From JAZKFT01 sp963845495 (GTDB lineage Bacteria > Bacteroidota > Bacteroidia > Chitinophagales > Chitinophagaceae), in contig CAWJTH010000015.1 of assembly GCA_963845495.1 (NCBI GenBank), positions 1-30,785 of the forward strand: 30,785 bases of DNA, read 5' to 3'. A program made the position numbers and the translations under genes. Position 1 is the stretch's first letter, and each line of letters begins with the position of its first letter. This document shows positions 1 to 7,901 of this stretch, in pieces. The notes below the pieces were generated by a model, which ran no database searches, was not told the DNA's origin, and worked only from the letters and a program-made list of their open reading frames with translations.

Positions 1-411
1 ATTCAAAACAACGACAACCCGACGTTAAAAATAGATTCCGTAAAAGCTTATCAAAATGCTTATGCCTTATTTGCCTATTTAAAAGCCGGCCAAAAATATA
101 AATTAATGTTTGGCAACGATAGTTTAGCTGCCCCAGTTTATGATATTTCAGCTTTTAGCGACAGCATTAAAAATGCCACTTTACTGCCAACAAACGAAAT
201 AACGGAAAATCAAATGGCAAAAACCGAAACAAAAACAACCAAATCTAGCCTAAGCAAAATTTGGTTGTGGACGGCAATTATCAGTGTTTTATTATTGCTA
301 CTTTATTTTACATCCAACATGTTAAAACAAATCAATAAAAAGATAAAGATTATTTTTTATCCAAAAAATATTCAACCGCCAATTCGTAACCTTTCATACC
401 AAGACCAATAA
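1..411 (+). CDS. C-terminal part of a membrane-anchored protein, possibly DUF3999-like (partial)
   Basis: The reading frame is open from the first base of the window, so the gene begins upstream and only its last 136 residues are visible. They show a soluble stretch (YQNAYALFAYLKAG, then FGNDSLAAPVYDISAF), a Lys/Thr-rich linker and one hydrophobic segment (IWLWTAIISVLLLLLYF) close to the C-terminus, followed by a basic tail. A periplasmic domain with a single C-terminal anchor fits, and the arrangement recalls the DUF3999 family; that name is a guess from memory of the pattern. The end overlaps the 3' end of the convergent aroQ by 62 bases. The tail after the membrane segment looks unconstrained, so loss or gain of one A in the A-run near 337-341 could also explain the overlap. 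Function unknown. Confidence 0.6.
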   Translation: MQNNDNPTLKIDSVKAYQNAYALFAYLKAGQKYKLMFGNDSLAAPVYDISAFSDSIKNATLLPTNEITENQMAKTETKTTKSSLSKIWLWTAIISVLLLLLYFTSNMLKQINKKIKIIFYPKNIQPPIRNLSYQDQ

Positions 412-772
412 TGGTACCGACACATTTTGCAGACACATGGCTGATATGACGAAAACTTTCTCGTGCAGCCGTGTTGCTAATATGCACTTCGATTACAGGT
501 GATTTAATGCCCGCAATTGCATCGCCCAACGCCACCGAAGTATGCGTGTAGCCGCCAGGATTCATGATAATTCCTTCGCTTTCAAAACCAACTTCGTGCA
601 AAAAATTTATCAATTCGCCTTCCACATTGCTTTGCAAGTAAGTAAAATCAACATCCACATATTTAAGTTTCAACAAAGCAAAAAAATCTTCAAACGATTG
701 ACTGCCATAAATGCCGGGTTCACGTTTGCCTAATAAATTTAGGTTAGGACCGTTGATAATAGTGACTTTCAT
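350..772 (-). CDS. aroQ: 3-dehydroquinate dehydratase, type II
   Basis: This cytosolic enzyme converts 3-dehydroquinate to 3-dehydroshikimate in the shikimate pathway to aromatic amino acids. The 140 residues match the usual length of the dodecameric type II enzyme. Visible family blocks are the N-terminal NGPNLNLLGKREPGIYG, which carries the catalytic Arg17 and Tyr22, then QSNVEGELI, the NPGGYTHTSVAL substrate loop, and EVHISN followed by REsFRHiS, which holds the catalytic His and phosphate-contacting residues. The start is the first ATG of the frame and begins directly with the core beta strand MKVTIINGPN. It lies just downstream of the toxin gene on the same strand, 34 bases away, but a shared function is not expected. 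Nothing seems truncated. Confidence 0.96.
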   Translation of the reverse strand: MKVTIINGPNLNLLGKREPGIYGSQSFEDFFALLKLKYVDVDFTYLQSNVEGELINFLHEVGFESEGIIMNPGGYTHTSVALGDAIAGIKSPVIEVHISNTAARESFRHISHVSAKCVGTIIGLGMKGYELAVEYFLDKK

Positions 773-806
773 TTAGTGAATGCTGAGTAATGAATGGAAT
801 CGTTTT

Positions 807-1094
807 TTAAGGAAGAAATTTATTGGCTTGCGGATTTCTGCTTGTATGCCAAAAAGATAATAATTCCACTTGGTTTAGCCTTGGTCGAAAACGATAAAAA
901 AGCATAATTCTTTTATGAATCAATGTTTTATGTACGCCTTTTCTGCTACTGGTTTTACGACCAATTGTTGGCATGGGTTCAAGCAATTTTACTTTTTTCT
1001 TTACCAACCTTATAAACACCCTTACTTCCTTTTCTGTCCAATTGGTTTCCAGATATTTTATATTATTGATATAAGTACAATAGCTTCTTGGCAT
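807..1094 (-). CDS. RelE/ParE-type toxin, probably with its first codons lost to a frameshift
   Basis: The 95-residue product fits the RelE/ParE toxin fold: a helical part (NNIKYLETNWTEKEVRVFI), then KTSSRKGVHKTLIHKRIMLFYRF and the terminal LLSFWHTSRNP, a pattern common to Bacteroidota toxins of this type. Such toxins act on mRNA or on DNA gyrase; which one cannot be told here. In the family the protein begins with a beta strand like QIIW. Here the codons for LQIIW lie in frame directly upstream of the Met at 1094, yet no start codon precedes them in that frame. An ATG at 1114-1112 would be in frame if one T were added to the run at 1108-1110, giving MVLQIIWMPRSY. The toxin may therefore be an N-terminally truncated, perhaps inactive, copy, or the sequence may hold a homopolymer error. 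The antitoxin gene lies directly upstream. Confidence 0.75.
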   Translation of the reverse strand: MPRSYCTYINNIKYLETNWTEKEVRVFIRLVKKKVKLLEPMPTIGRKTSSRKGVHKTLIHKRIMLFYRFRPRLNQVELLSFWHTSRNPQANKFLP

Positions 1095-1099
1095 CCATA

Positions 1100-1355
1100 T
1101 TATTTGTAAACCATTCGCTATATTTCTTTAAAACATCTTCATGTGCTATGCCGTTTCCAGCTTCAATTCTTTCATTGCTTTGTCAATAGAATTTTGTGCT
1201 TCCATAGGCAGATCATCCCACCAATCATGGTCAAGGTCTGCTTCCAACATGGCGTGAACCAACATTACCGTTCTAGGATTGGCAATGTTGATGAATTGCT
1301 TTATTTCTTCTCTTAATAATTCTGTTTCTACCATCATCGTAATATTTATAAGCAA
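1100..1355 (-). pseudogene. Antitoxin of the adjacent RelE/ParE-type toxin, frameshifted
   Basis: The frame starting near 1355 (more likely at the Met codons 1337 or 1334, giving MVETELLREEIKQF) reads through LPMEAQNSIDKAMKELKL and then stops at 1146 after LETA. Bacteroidota antitoxins of this kind continue with a Gly-rich turn and HEDV...KKY.EW. Exactly that continuation, GNGIAHEDVLKKYSEWF, is present in another frame starting at 1158. Adding one G to the GG at 1157-1158 joins the two halves. Adding a T at the T-run 1108-1110 then ends the protein with EWFYK and a TAA at 1102-1100, overlapping the restored toxin start by 15 bases, a typical arrangement. As given, the antitoxin lacks its C-terminal part, the region that usually wraps the toxin. 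Either a decayed module or two homopolymer undercalls. Confidence 0.7.
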
Positions 1356-1414
1356 TTTACATCATCCTTACAAATCATCAACAATCTATCATGAAAACGA
1401 AATGGAATTTCGTT

Positions 1415-2509
1415 TTACATCATCCCAACAAATTCATCAAACAAATAGCGGCTGTCGTGTGGGCCGGGTGTTGCTTCTGGGTGATATTGAACAGAAAAAA
1501 ATGGCTTGCCTTTTATTTTAATACCTTCAATGGTGTCGTCGTTCAAGTTTACATGCGTTATTTCGATATGCTCCGCATTCCTAATCGCTTCAGGATCAAC
1601 CCCAAAACCGTGGTTTTGGGTAGTAATTTCACTTCTACCGGTAACTACATTTTTAACCGGATGGTTTAGGCCGCGATGGCCGTGGTGCATTTTATAGGTT
1701 GGGATGCCATGTGCCAAAGCCAATAATTGGTGGCCCAAGCAAATGCCAAACATCGGCTTATTTTCTTTTGCTAATTCTTTAATTGTATCTATGGCATAAT
1801 CCATCGGCGCAGGATCGCCAGGGCCGTTGCTAATAAAAAATCCATCGGCTCCGTATTCCAAAATTTCGGCAACCGGCGTTTTTGCTGGGAAAACTTTTAC
1901 TTTAACGCCACGGTTGGTCATGTTTTGCAAAATGTTTTGCTTAATCCCATAATCCAATACCGCAACTTTTTTCTCTGCGCTTGCATCTCCCCTTTCGTAA
2001 GCTGTTTCTGTGCTTACAAAACTGGCCAATTCAAGCCCATCCATCGAAGGAACAGCAGCAAGTTCAGTTTTTAATTCCTCAATGGTTTTGTCTTCGCTGC
2101 TAATAATGCAGTTCATGGCGCCGTTAATGCGCACATGCGCTACCAAGGCACGGGTATCAATGCTGTCGATAGCAACAATATTATTTTTTTCAAGATAATC
2201 TTGCAGTGTTCCGTTGGCCAAAATGCGGCTGAAGCCCTCTTCCAAATTACGGCCTATCAAACCACGGATCTTAATGGAATCACTTTCTATGTCGGTATCA
2301 CGAACGCCGTAATTACCAACATGCACCGTGTTCATAATCAGCACTTGTCCGTAGTAACTCGGGTCAGTAAAAACTTCTTGGTAACCGGTCATGCCGGTGT
2401 TAAAACAAATTTCACCTGCGGTGGTGCCAATTTTACCAAAAGCACGACCAGTAAAAACCAAACCATCTGCCAATATTAAAGTTGCTTTGCGGGATATTGC
2501 ACTTGCCAT
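1415..2509 (-). CDS. carA: Carbamoyl-phosphate synthase small (glutaminase) subunit
   Basis: This subunit hydrolyses glutamine and channels ammonia to the large subunit CarB to make carbamoyl phosphate for pyrimidine and arginine synthesis in the cytosol. The 364 residues are normal for the family. The N-terminal half is the CPSase small-chain domain (LADGLVFTGRAFG, FNTGMTGYQEVFTDPSY, IRGLIGRNLEEGFSR). The C-terminal half is a class I glutamine amidotransferase: ISNGPGDP, the nucleophile elbow GICLGHQ with Cys257, HHGHRGLNHPVKN, TTQNHGF and the catalytic His-Glu in QYHPEATPGPHDSRYLF. The start at 2509 is preceded by a good TAnnTTTG box. No carB is present in the window, so the two subunits are probably encoded apart. 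Confidence 0.96.
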   Translation of the reverse strand: MASAISRKATLILADGLVFTGRAFGKIGTTAGEICFNTGMTGYQEVFTDPSYYGQVLIMNTVHVGNYGVRDTDIESDSIKIRGLIGRNLEEGFSRILANGTLQDYLEKNNIVAIDSIDTRALVAHVRINGAMNCIISSEDKTIEELKTELAAVPSMDGLELASFVSTETAYERGDASAEKKVAVLDYGIKQNILQNMTNRGVKVKVFPAKTPVAEILEYGADGFFISNGPGDPAPMDYAIDTIKELAKENKPMFGICLGHQLLALAHGIPTYKMHHGHRGLNHPVKNVVTGRSEITTQNHGFGVDPEAIRNAEHIEITHVNLNDDTIEGIKIKGKPFFSVQYHPEATPGPHDSRYLFDEFVGMM

Positions 2510-2533
2510 TTCTTTCTAAAAAATTAAATTGTG

Positions 2534-2541
2534 CAAATGTA
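2534..2541 (-). promoter_or_regulatory. Possible carA promoter, -7 box of the Bacteroidota type
   Basis: Read on the minus strand the bases are TACATTTG, a perfect match to the Bacteroidota -7 consensus TAnnTTTG, 24 bases ahead of the carA start codon. A clear -33 TTTG at the usual spacing is not seen; the upstream stretch has a T-run and the palindrome ATCGCGAT (2559-2566). Inference from consensus only. Confidence 0.4.
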
Positions 2542-2599
2542 GCATCGCAAAAAAAACTATCGCGATTTTTTTTAGAAGATTACAGATGATGGAATGGCG

Positions 2600-2697
2600 G
2601 ATGGCGGTTGATTGCTTGTAGATAACAGATTGCAATAGACCGACGACAGATAATAATTTAAAGTTCTAACCGCCATTTGCATACACCAACCGCCATC
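2600..2697. repeat. Long-loop inverted repeat between carA and the sigma factor gene
   Basis: GATGGCGGTTG at 2600-2610 is perfectly complementary to CAACCGCCATC at 2687-2697, with 76 bases between. Partial second copies of the same word flank both arms (ATGGCGG at 2594-2600, AACCGCCAT at 2668-2676). No T-tract follows in either direction, so it is not a classic terminator. It fills most of the 190-base gap. Confidence 0.5.
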
Positions 2698-2700
2698 TTT

Positions 2701-3570
2701 CTATGCGCCCAAATATGGCCTTAACAAATTGCAACGGCTTCCGGTTTTTAATTTCAAGAGGGCTTTATCTTTTATCTGCCTAACCCTTTCGCGGGTAAGA
2801 TGAAAACGATGACCAATATCTTCTAAACTTAGCGGCGTATCGGTGCCGATGCCGTAAAATGAACAAACCACATCTTTTTGCCTTTCAGATAAAACGCTGA
2901 GCGACCTAGAAATTTCTGTATGTAACGATTCGTGATGCTCCAAACCCCTGTTGGCGCTTTCGGCATTGGGGTTGTAAAGCATGTCTATCAATGTATTTTC
3001 TTCTCCATCGGCCAAAGGCGCATCCATGCTAATATGGCAAATCGAAACGCTGAGTGCCGCACTTATTTCGCTCTTATCCACATCCAACAAGGTTGCCAAT
3101 TCTTCAAGGGTGGGTTCGCGTTCATGTTCTTGTTCCAATTGTGAAAACGCCTTGGTTATTTTTGAGGTAAGCCCCACTTTATTAAGCGGCAACCTAACAA
3201 TACGGCTTTGTTCGGCCAAAGCTTGTAAAATACTTTGGCGGATCCACCAAACAGCGTACGAAATAAATCTAAAGCCACGAGTTTCATCAAAACGCTGGGC
3301 GGCTTTTATCAATCCCAAGTTACCTTCGTTAATAAGGTCGCTTAAAGTTAGGCCTTGATTTTGGTATTGCTTGGCCACACTTACTACAAAACGTAGGTTG
3401 GCTATCACTAACTTGTCAAGTGCTTTTGTATCGCCTTGCCTAATTCGGTGGGCTAACAACACTTCGTCTTCTGGTGTTGCTAAACTAACTTTACCGATTT
3501 CTTGGAGGTACTTCTCCAAACTTTGTGATTCGCGGTTGGTAATGGATTTCGAGATCTTGAGTTGGCGCAT
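2701..3570 (-). CDS. rpoD: RNA polymerase sigma-70 factor, RpoD/SigA type
   Basis: A primary-type sigma factor that directs RNA polymerase to promoters. The compact form of about 290 residues without the long region 1.1 is usual in Bacteroidota. Region 1.2 starts MRQLKISKSITNRESQSLEKYLQEI; region 2 holds ANLRFVVSVAKQYQNQGL, DLINEGNLGLIKAAQRFD and FISYAVWWIRQSI; region 3 holds RIVRLPLNKVG; region 4 ends in the helix-turn-helix LEDIGHRFHLTRERVRQIKDKA. The Met at 3570 is chosen because homologues begin MRQLKI; an ATG two codons earlier (3576) is also possible. Several spots differ from the very conserved main sigma as I remember it (CHISMDAPLADGEENTL, KDVVCSFYGIGTDTPL, the tail GSRCNLLRPYLGA), so it may be a second, slightly diverged copy. 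The gene symbol is therefore tentative. Confidence 0.88.
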   Translation of the reverse strand: MRQLKISKSITNRESQSLEKYLQEIGKVSLATPEDEVLLAHRIRQGDTKALDKLVIANLRFVVSVAKQYQNQGLTLSDLINEGNLGLIKAAQRFDETRGFRFISYAVWWIRQSILQALAEQSRIVRLPLNKVGLTSKITKAFSQLEQEHEREPTLEELATLLDVDKSEISAALSVSICHISMDAPLADGEENTLIDMLYNPNAESANRGLEHHESLHTEISRSLSVLSERQKDVVCSFYGIGTDTPLSLEDIGHRFHLTRERVRQIKDKALLKLKTGSRCNLLRPYLGA

Positions 3571-3790
3571 GCCCATAGAAGCAGTTTTTCGGGGGTGAAA
3601 AAATTGGATTGTTATATTGGATTAAATATTAGAATAAATGTGCTGTAAACCGTTTTCTACACTACAAAGCAATCTACACCAAAACAAAAGCGAATCCAAA
3701 TATTTTTCTATTATAAATGAGTATTCTGCCTATAAAAGATAGTAAAATGCCGCATGCTAATTTTAAATAAAAATTTTTATAAAAAAAATA

Positions 3791-3820
3791 GTTGACAGAT
3801 AGGATATTTATCTATAATTG
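3791..3820 (+). promoter_or_regulatory. Possible promoter of the START-like gene
   Basis: GTTG at 3791-3794 and TATAATTG at 3813-3820, spaced by 18 bases, resemble the Bacteroidota -33 TTTG and -7 TAnnTTTG boxes with one mismatch each. The start codon follows 33 bases later at 3853. The GTTGACA/TATAAT look would also suit a sigma-70 promoter, but its spacing is short for that. Confidence 0.4.
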
Positions 3821-3852
3821 CACTTATCGAACAAAAGATCAATCGAATAGGA

Positions 3853-4233
3853 ATGAGCAAAAAGCAATTATTTTCACTGGAATTTCCAGTACGGTGTTCA
3901 CCGACTATATTATATGAATTCCTAAGTACCAGTAATGGGCTTGGTGAGTGGTTTGCGGACAAAGTGGACGACAAAGAGGGTATTTTTAGTTTTACTTGGA
4001 GCGGATCTACGGATCAAGCTGAACTAGTAGAAAAAGAATTTGAAAAATTTGTACGCTTTCATTGGCTGAACGCACCAAGTGATGAGTATTTTGAATTCCG
4101 TATCGAAAAAACTGAAATAAGCAACCAAACCGTTTTGGTAATAAAAGATTTTGCCGAAAAGGCAGAAATTAAAGACCAAACCCAATTGTGGAATTATCAA
4201 GTAAAAGATTTATTCCATAGGCTAGGTGCTTAA
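3853..4233 (+). CDS. START-like domain protein (SRPBCC/AHA1 superfamily)
   Basis: A small protein of 126 residues, the usual size of a family common in Bacteroidota that is annotated as START-like. The N-terminal SLEFPVRCSPTILYEFLSTSNGLGEWFADKV matches the start of SRPBCC folds (beta strand, two helices and the GLgeWFAD turn seen in AHA1-type proteins). The rest alternates short strands (FSFTWSGS, VRFHWLNA, YFEFRIEKT, TVLVIKDFA) and ends in a long helix LWNYQVKDLFHRLGA that would cover the hydrophobic cavity. No signal peptide, so cytosolic. The ligand and role are unknown. It stands alone between a divergent sigma factor gene and a terminator, so context adds nothing firm. Confidence 0.85.
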   Translation: MSKKQLFSLEFPVRCSPTILYEFLSTSNGLGEWFADKVDDKEGIFSFTWSGSTDQAELVEKEFEKFVRFHWLNAPSDEYFEFRIEKTEISNQTVLVIKDFAEKAEIKDQTQLWNYQVKDLFHRLGA

Positions 4234-4364
4234 AAATACCAGATAAAGCAAGTAATATTAATTGCCCATAAGGCCTACTTTTAGATAGGTTTTAATTGCA
4301 ATTGGTATTACTTTTTTTGTAGAAAGCCCCATCAGTTGGTTTTTTAAATCCATCAAAACAATAC

Positions 4365-4412
4365 ATCCCCAATTATTTGCAAAAAATTTGTAAGTAATTG
4401 GGGATTTTTTTT
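4365..4412 (+). terminator. Intrinsic terminator downstream of the START-like gene
   Basis: ATCCCCAATTA (4365-4375) pairs perfectly with TAATTGGGGAT (4395-4405), and the right arm runs into a T-tract to 4412. It sits about 130 bases after the stop codon. The rest of the 389-base gap 4234-4622 holds no gene; it contains the inverted repeat at 4497-4547 and presumably the PUL promoter. Confidence 0.75.
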
Positions 4413-4496
4413 AACCTTTCATCTTTCTCAAACGTTCATAATCAATCTGTTAAAAGAATTTTATAAAATTCTCCTAAATCTTTTACGTTTTTCACC

Positions 4497-4547
4497 TGCC
4501 TTTTTTTAAAGTAAAAGCCAAATTTGACTTATCGAAAAAAAGGCAGC
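4497..4547. promoter_or_regulatory. Inverted repeat upstream of susC, possible regulator site or leader hairpin
   Basis: CTGCCTTTTTTT (4497-4508) is the exact reverse complement of AAAAAAAGGCAG (4536-4547), 27 bases apart, 76 bases before the SusC start codon. A second short pair, GCTAAG (4547-4552) and CTTAGC (4575-4580), follows at once. No T-tract follows the right arm, so it is not a terminator. Position fits a binding site for the HTCS regulator, but that is inference. Confidence 0.4.
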
Positions 4548-4622
4548 TAAGTCAATGTTCGATATTTAAAGCGCTTAGCAGGAGATAACTTTTTATTTAT
4601 TATAAAAGCCAAAACAATACCT

Positions 4623-7600
4623 ATGCAAAAAGAGAAAAAATGGACAAATGCCATGCTATCGTCAAGGCGCTTGTTACATATAATTGGATGGATGTTGCTG
4701 CTTCCAATTATTGGTTTAGCGCAAACAAAAACGGTTACCGGAACAGTGAACGATGAAAACGGCAGTCCGTTACCGGGTGTTTCAATTATAGTAAAAGGAA
4801 AAACGACAGGTACCAAAACAGATGCAAGCGGCAAGTTCACCATCAATGTTTTGCCAAGCGCTACGCTTGTTGTATCTTATGTAAGTTATCAAAACGCCCA
4901 GATTGTTGTTGGCACAAAAACAGATTATACCATCCAATTAAAACCGAACAATTCGGAAGGAAACGAAGTAGTGGTAGTTGGTTATGGCACGGTAAGAAGG
5001 AAAGATTTAACCGGTGCCGTGGGCAGCGTTAACATGAAAGATTTTGAAAAAGCTCCTGTAAAGTCGCTAGACGATGCATTGGCTGGACGTGTGGCTGGCG
5101 TGCAGGTGCAAAGTAACGATGGCCAGCCAGGCGGCAATGCCAATATTATTATCCGCGGTTCGGGTTCCATTACACAAGATAATTCTCCTTTGTACGTGGT
5201 AGATGGTTTTCCGTTAGAAAGTGGCAATTTCAATTCTATTAGTCCGGATGATATTGAAAGTATCGATGTATTGAAAGATGCTTCTGCTACATCAAGGTAC
5301 GGAGCAAGGGGCAGCAACGGCGTAGTACTTATCACCACAAAAAAAGGTAAAAAAGGCGAAGCGCACCTTACTTACAACGCATATTATGGTCTACAATCGG
5401 CGCCGAAAAAATTCGACATGATGAAACCATACGATTATGTAAGCTATATGCAAGAGTTTACACCTGCGGTGGATTCTACTTATTTAGCGGCCGGAACAAG
5501 CGCTACGCCAACCACTTTGGATTTTTATAGCCATTTGAAAGGTGTTGATTTACAAGATTATATCTATCAAACAGGCTCAAGTCAAAGTCACGATATTGCG
5601 GTACGCGGCGGTACTGATCAAACCCGTTATTCTTTTTCGGGCAATTTCTTAAAACAGGACGGTGTGATTATCAATAGCGGTTACCAACGCTTCCAAGGCA
5701 GGCTTACTTTAGATCAAAATGTAGGCGCTAAATTGAAAGTAGGAATAAATGCCAACTACTCGTACGGCCTAACAACAGGTCAACAATTGGGCAATGCATC
5801 ACCAAGCTCTAATGCTTCCGGAACTGCTACTTATTATGCCTCAACTGCATTTTTGTACGGTGTTTTAGGGTATCGCCCAACCGCCGGTTTCATAGGTTTT
5901 GCCAATACCGCGGCCAATTACGCAACTGCAGATTCATTCAATAATGCAACATTGATCCAATCGCTGAACGACCCTGCTTTAGTTGGTAACAGCGCACAAG
6001 ATTATCGGGTAAACCCCTATATCAATATCCAAAACCAAATAACAAATATTAGAAATAACACATTGATTGCCAATGCCTATGCTGAATATGCTTTAAGCAA
6101 ACAATTAACACTTCGTGTTACTGGTGGTGTTACAAACATTATGACCAATACCCAAGTTTTTAATAATTCAAAAACACAATCAGCAAGTATTTATAATTCA
6201 TCGCCCATTGGCGTAAACGGCAGCATTGCCTATTCACCCAACACCACTTGGATCAACGAAAACATGCTTACTTACAAAAACTCTTTTGGCGACCATCATT
6301 TAACCGTGACCGCAGATTTTTCTGAACAGGGCAACAAAAGTTCCTATACTGCCCAATCGGGTAATAACTTGCCAAATGAAGATTTAGGATTGGATGGGCT
6401 TGACCTCGGCACCGTAACAAACTCGGTTTACAGTTCCCGCTGGACGATGGCGTCAGCTTTGGGCATTCTCAACTACGATTATAAATCTAAATATTTGTTG
6501 ACTGCTTCTATTCGTTCAGATGCGTCTTCAAAATTTGCGACCGCAAACAGGTGGGGTACTTTCCCCGCAGCAGCAATTGCTTGGCGCTTTACCAGCGAAG
6601 ATTTTATGAAAAACATTAAATTTATAAGCGATGGTAAATTGCGTTTGGGCTATGGTTCTTCTGGTAACAACCGCGTTTCCGACTTTGCATATTTACCGAC
6701 CATTGGCCTTACTTCTACCGCCAATTGGTATTCTTACAACAACCAACCTACTTCTGTTGGTGCAGGTATTACATCGGCTGGCAACTATGATCTGAAATGG
6801 GAAACTACCAATCAAACAAATATCGGTTTAGATCTTTCCTTCTTCAAAAGCCGTTTGAATTTAACCGTTGATGCTTACAAAAGGGTAACACACGATTTAT
6901 TGCTGAACGCTAGTTTGCCATACATTATTGGTGTTCCATCAGCCAGTGGTTACGAAAACGTGGGCTCGTTGCAAAACAAGGGGTTGGAATTTAACATCAA
7001 CACCGTTAATGTACAAACCAGACAATTTACTTGGACCAGCAGTTTCAATATATCTTTCAACCAAAACAAAATTTTATCGTTAGCACCAGGCCAACAAGCT
7101 TTGCTTTCCGGTTCAGGTACTTTCTTTGATACAAGATTCTCATCTCTTTCACCTTACATCGCAGCATTGGGCCGCTCCGTTGGCGAAATGTATGGTTATC
7201 AATTTGATGGCGTTTATCAATACAAAGATTTCGACAAATTGCCAAACGGAACTTATTTGTTGAAGCCCAATATTGCCTACAACGCAACTTCAAGAACGGC
7301 GCAACAACCTGGTGATATCAAATACAAAGATTTAAACGGCGATTTAGTGGTTGATGCAAAAGACTACACGGTAATCGGTAGCGGTATTCCTAAATATTTC
7401 GGCGGTTTCAGCAATAATTTTAGGTATGCTAATTTCGATTTAAACATTTTCTTGCAATATTCTGTGGGTAATGATGTGGTTAATGCAAACCGCTACATTT
7501 TTGAAGGCGGCATTACCAACAATCCAAACCTTAATCAATTTGCCAGTTATAAAGACCGTTGGGAACCAAACAATCCAAGCAATACGTTGTACAGGACAAA

Positions 7601-7886
7601 CGGCATGCCGAACGCGGCTTACTCATCTCGTGTGATTGAAGATGGTTCTTACCTAAAATTGCGTACCGTTTCATTGGGTTACAATTTTCCGACCACATTA
7701 ATGAAAAGGGCAAAAATGCAAAGTGCAAGAATTTATGCTTCTGCCCAAAACTTATTGACATGGACCAAATATTCAGGGCAAGATCCGGAAGCTTCTTCCA
7801 GAAATTCGAATCTTACGCCAGGTTTTGATTATTCAGCCTATCCGCATTCACTTTCTGCCGTAGTTGGCGTACAGGTAACATTTTAA
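4623..7886 (+). CDS. SusC/RagA-family TonB-dependent outer membrane transporter
   Basis: The outer membrane beta-barrel that, with its SusD lid, imports oligosaccharides using TonB energy. The 1087 residues show a signal peptide (hydrophobic IIGWMLLLPIIGLAQ), then a carboxypeptidase-like N-terminal domain (VTGTVNDENGSPLPGVSIIVKGKTTGT in pieces, GKFTINV), the plug domain (GYGTVRRKDLTGAVGSV, DALAGRVAGVQV, IIRGSGSI, YVVDGFP, IDVLKDASATSRYG, GVVLITTKKGK) and a long barrel ending in VVGVQVTF with the terminal aromatic residue needed for outer membrane insertion. The Asp-rich DLNGDLVVDAKDYTVIG loop and SLGYNFP near the C-terminus are also typical. The gene opens the PUL and ends 15 bases before susD. 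Substrate specificity cannot be read from the sequence; downstream lyases suggest a uronate-containing glycan. Confidence 0.95.
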   Translation: MQKEKKWTNAMLSSRRLLHIIGWMLLLPIIGLAQTKTVTGTVNDENGSPLPGVSIIVKGKTTGTKTDASGKFTINVLPSATLVVSYVSYQNAQIVVGTKTDYTIQLKPNNSEGNEVVVVGYGTVRRKDLTGAVGSVNMKDFEKAPVKSLDDALAGRVAGVQVQSNDGQPGGNANIIIRGSGSITQDNSPLYVVDGFPLESGNFNSISPDDIESIDVLKDASATSRYGARGSNGVVLITTKKGKKGEAHLTYNAYYGLQSAPKKFDMMKPYDYVSYMQEFTPAVDSTYLAAGTSATPTTLDFYSHLKGVDLQDYIYQTGSSQSHDIAVRGGTDQTRYSFSGNFLKQDGVIINSGYQRFQGRLTLDQNVGAKLKVGINANYSYGLTTGQQLGNASPSSNASGTATYYASTAFLYGVLGYRPTAGFIGFANTAANYATADSFNNATLIQSLNDPALVGNSAQDYRVNPYINIQNQITNIRNNTLIANAYAEYALSKQLTLRVTGGVTNIMTNTQVFNNSKTQSASIYNSSPIGVNGSIAYSPNTTWINENMLTYKNSFGDHHLTVTADFSEQGNKSSYTAQSGNNLPNEDLGLDGLDLGTVTNSVYSSRWTMASALGILNYDYKSKYLLTASIRSDASSKFATANRWGTFPAAAIAWRFTSEDFMKNIKFISDGKLRLGYGSSGNNRVSDFAYLPTIGLTSTANWYSYNNQPTSVGAGITSAGNYDLKWETTNQTNIGLDLSFFKSRLNLTVDAYKRVTHDLLLNASLPYIIGVPSASGYENVGSLQNKGLEFNINTVNVQTRQFTWTSSFNISFNQNKILSLAPGQQALLSGSGTFFDTRFSSLSPYIAALGRSVGEMYGYQFDGVYQYKDFDKLPNGTYLLKPNIAYNATSRTAQQPGDIKYKDLNGDLVVDAKDYTVIGSGIPKYFGGFSNNFRYANFDLNIFLQYSVGNDVVNANRYIFEGGITNNPNLNQFASYKDRWEPNNPSNTLYRTNGMPNAAYSSRVIEDGSYLKLRTVSLGYNFPTTLMKRAKMQSARIYASAQNLLTWTKYSGQDPEASSRNSNLTPGFDYSAYPHSLSAVVGVQVTF

Positions 7887-7901
7887 TTTTCTAAATCCAC
7901 T

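Noticed and set aside
4497..4547. Terminator upstream of susC
   Set aside because: The right arm is not followed by a T-tract on either strand, so it was kept as a possible regulatory inverted repeat instead.
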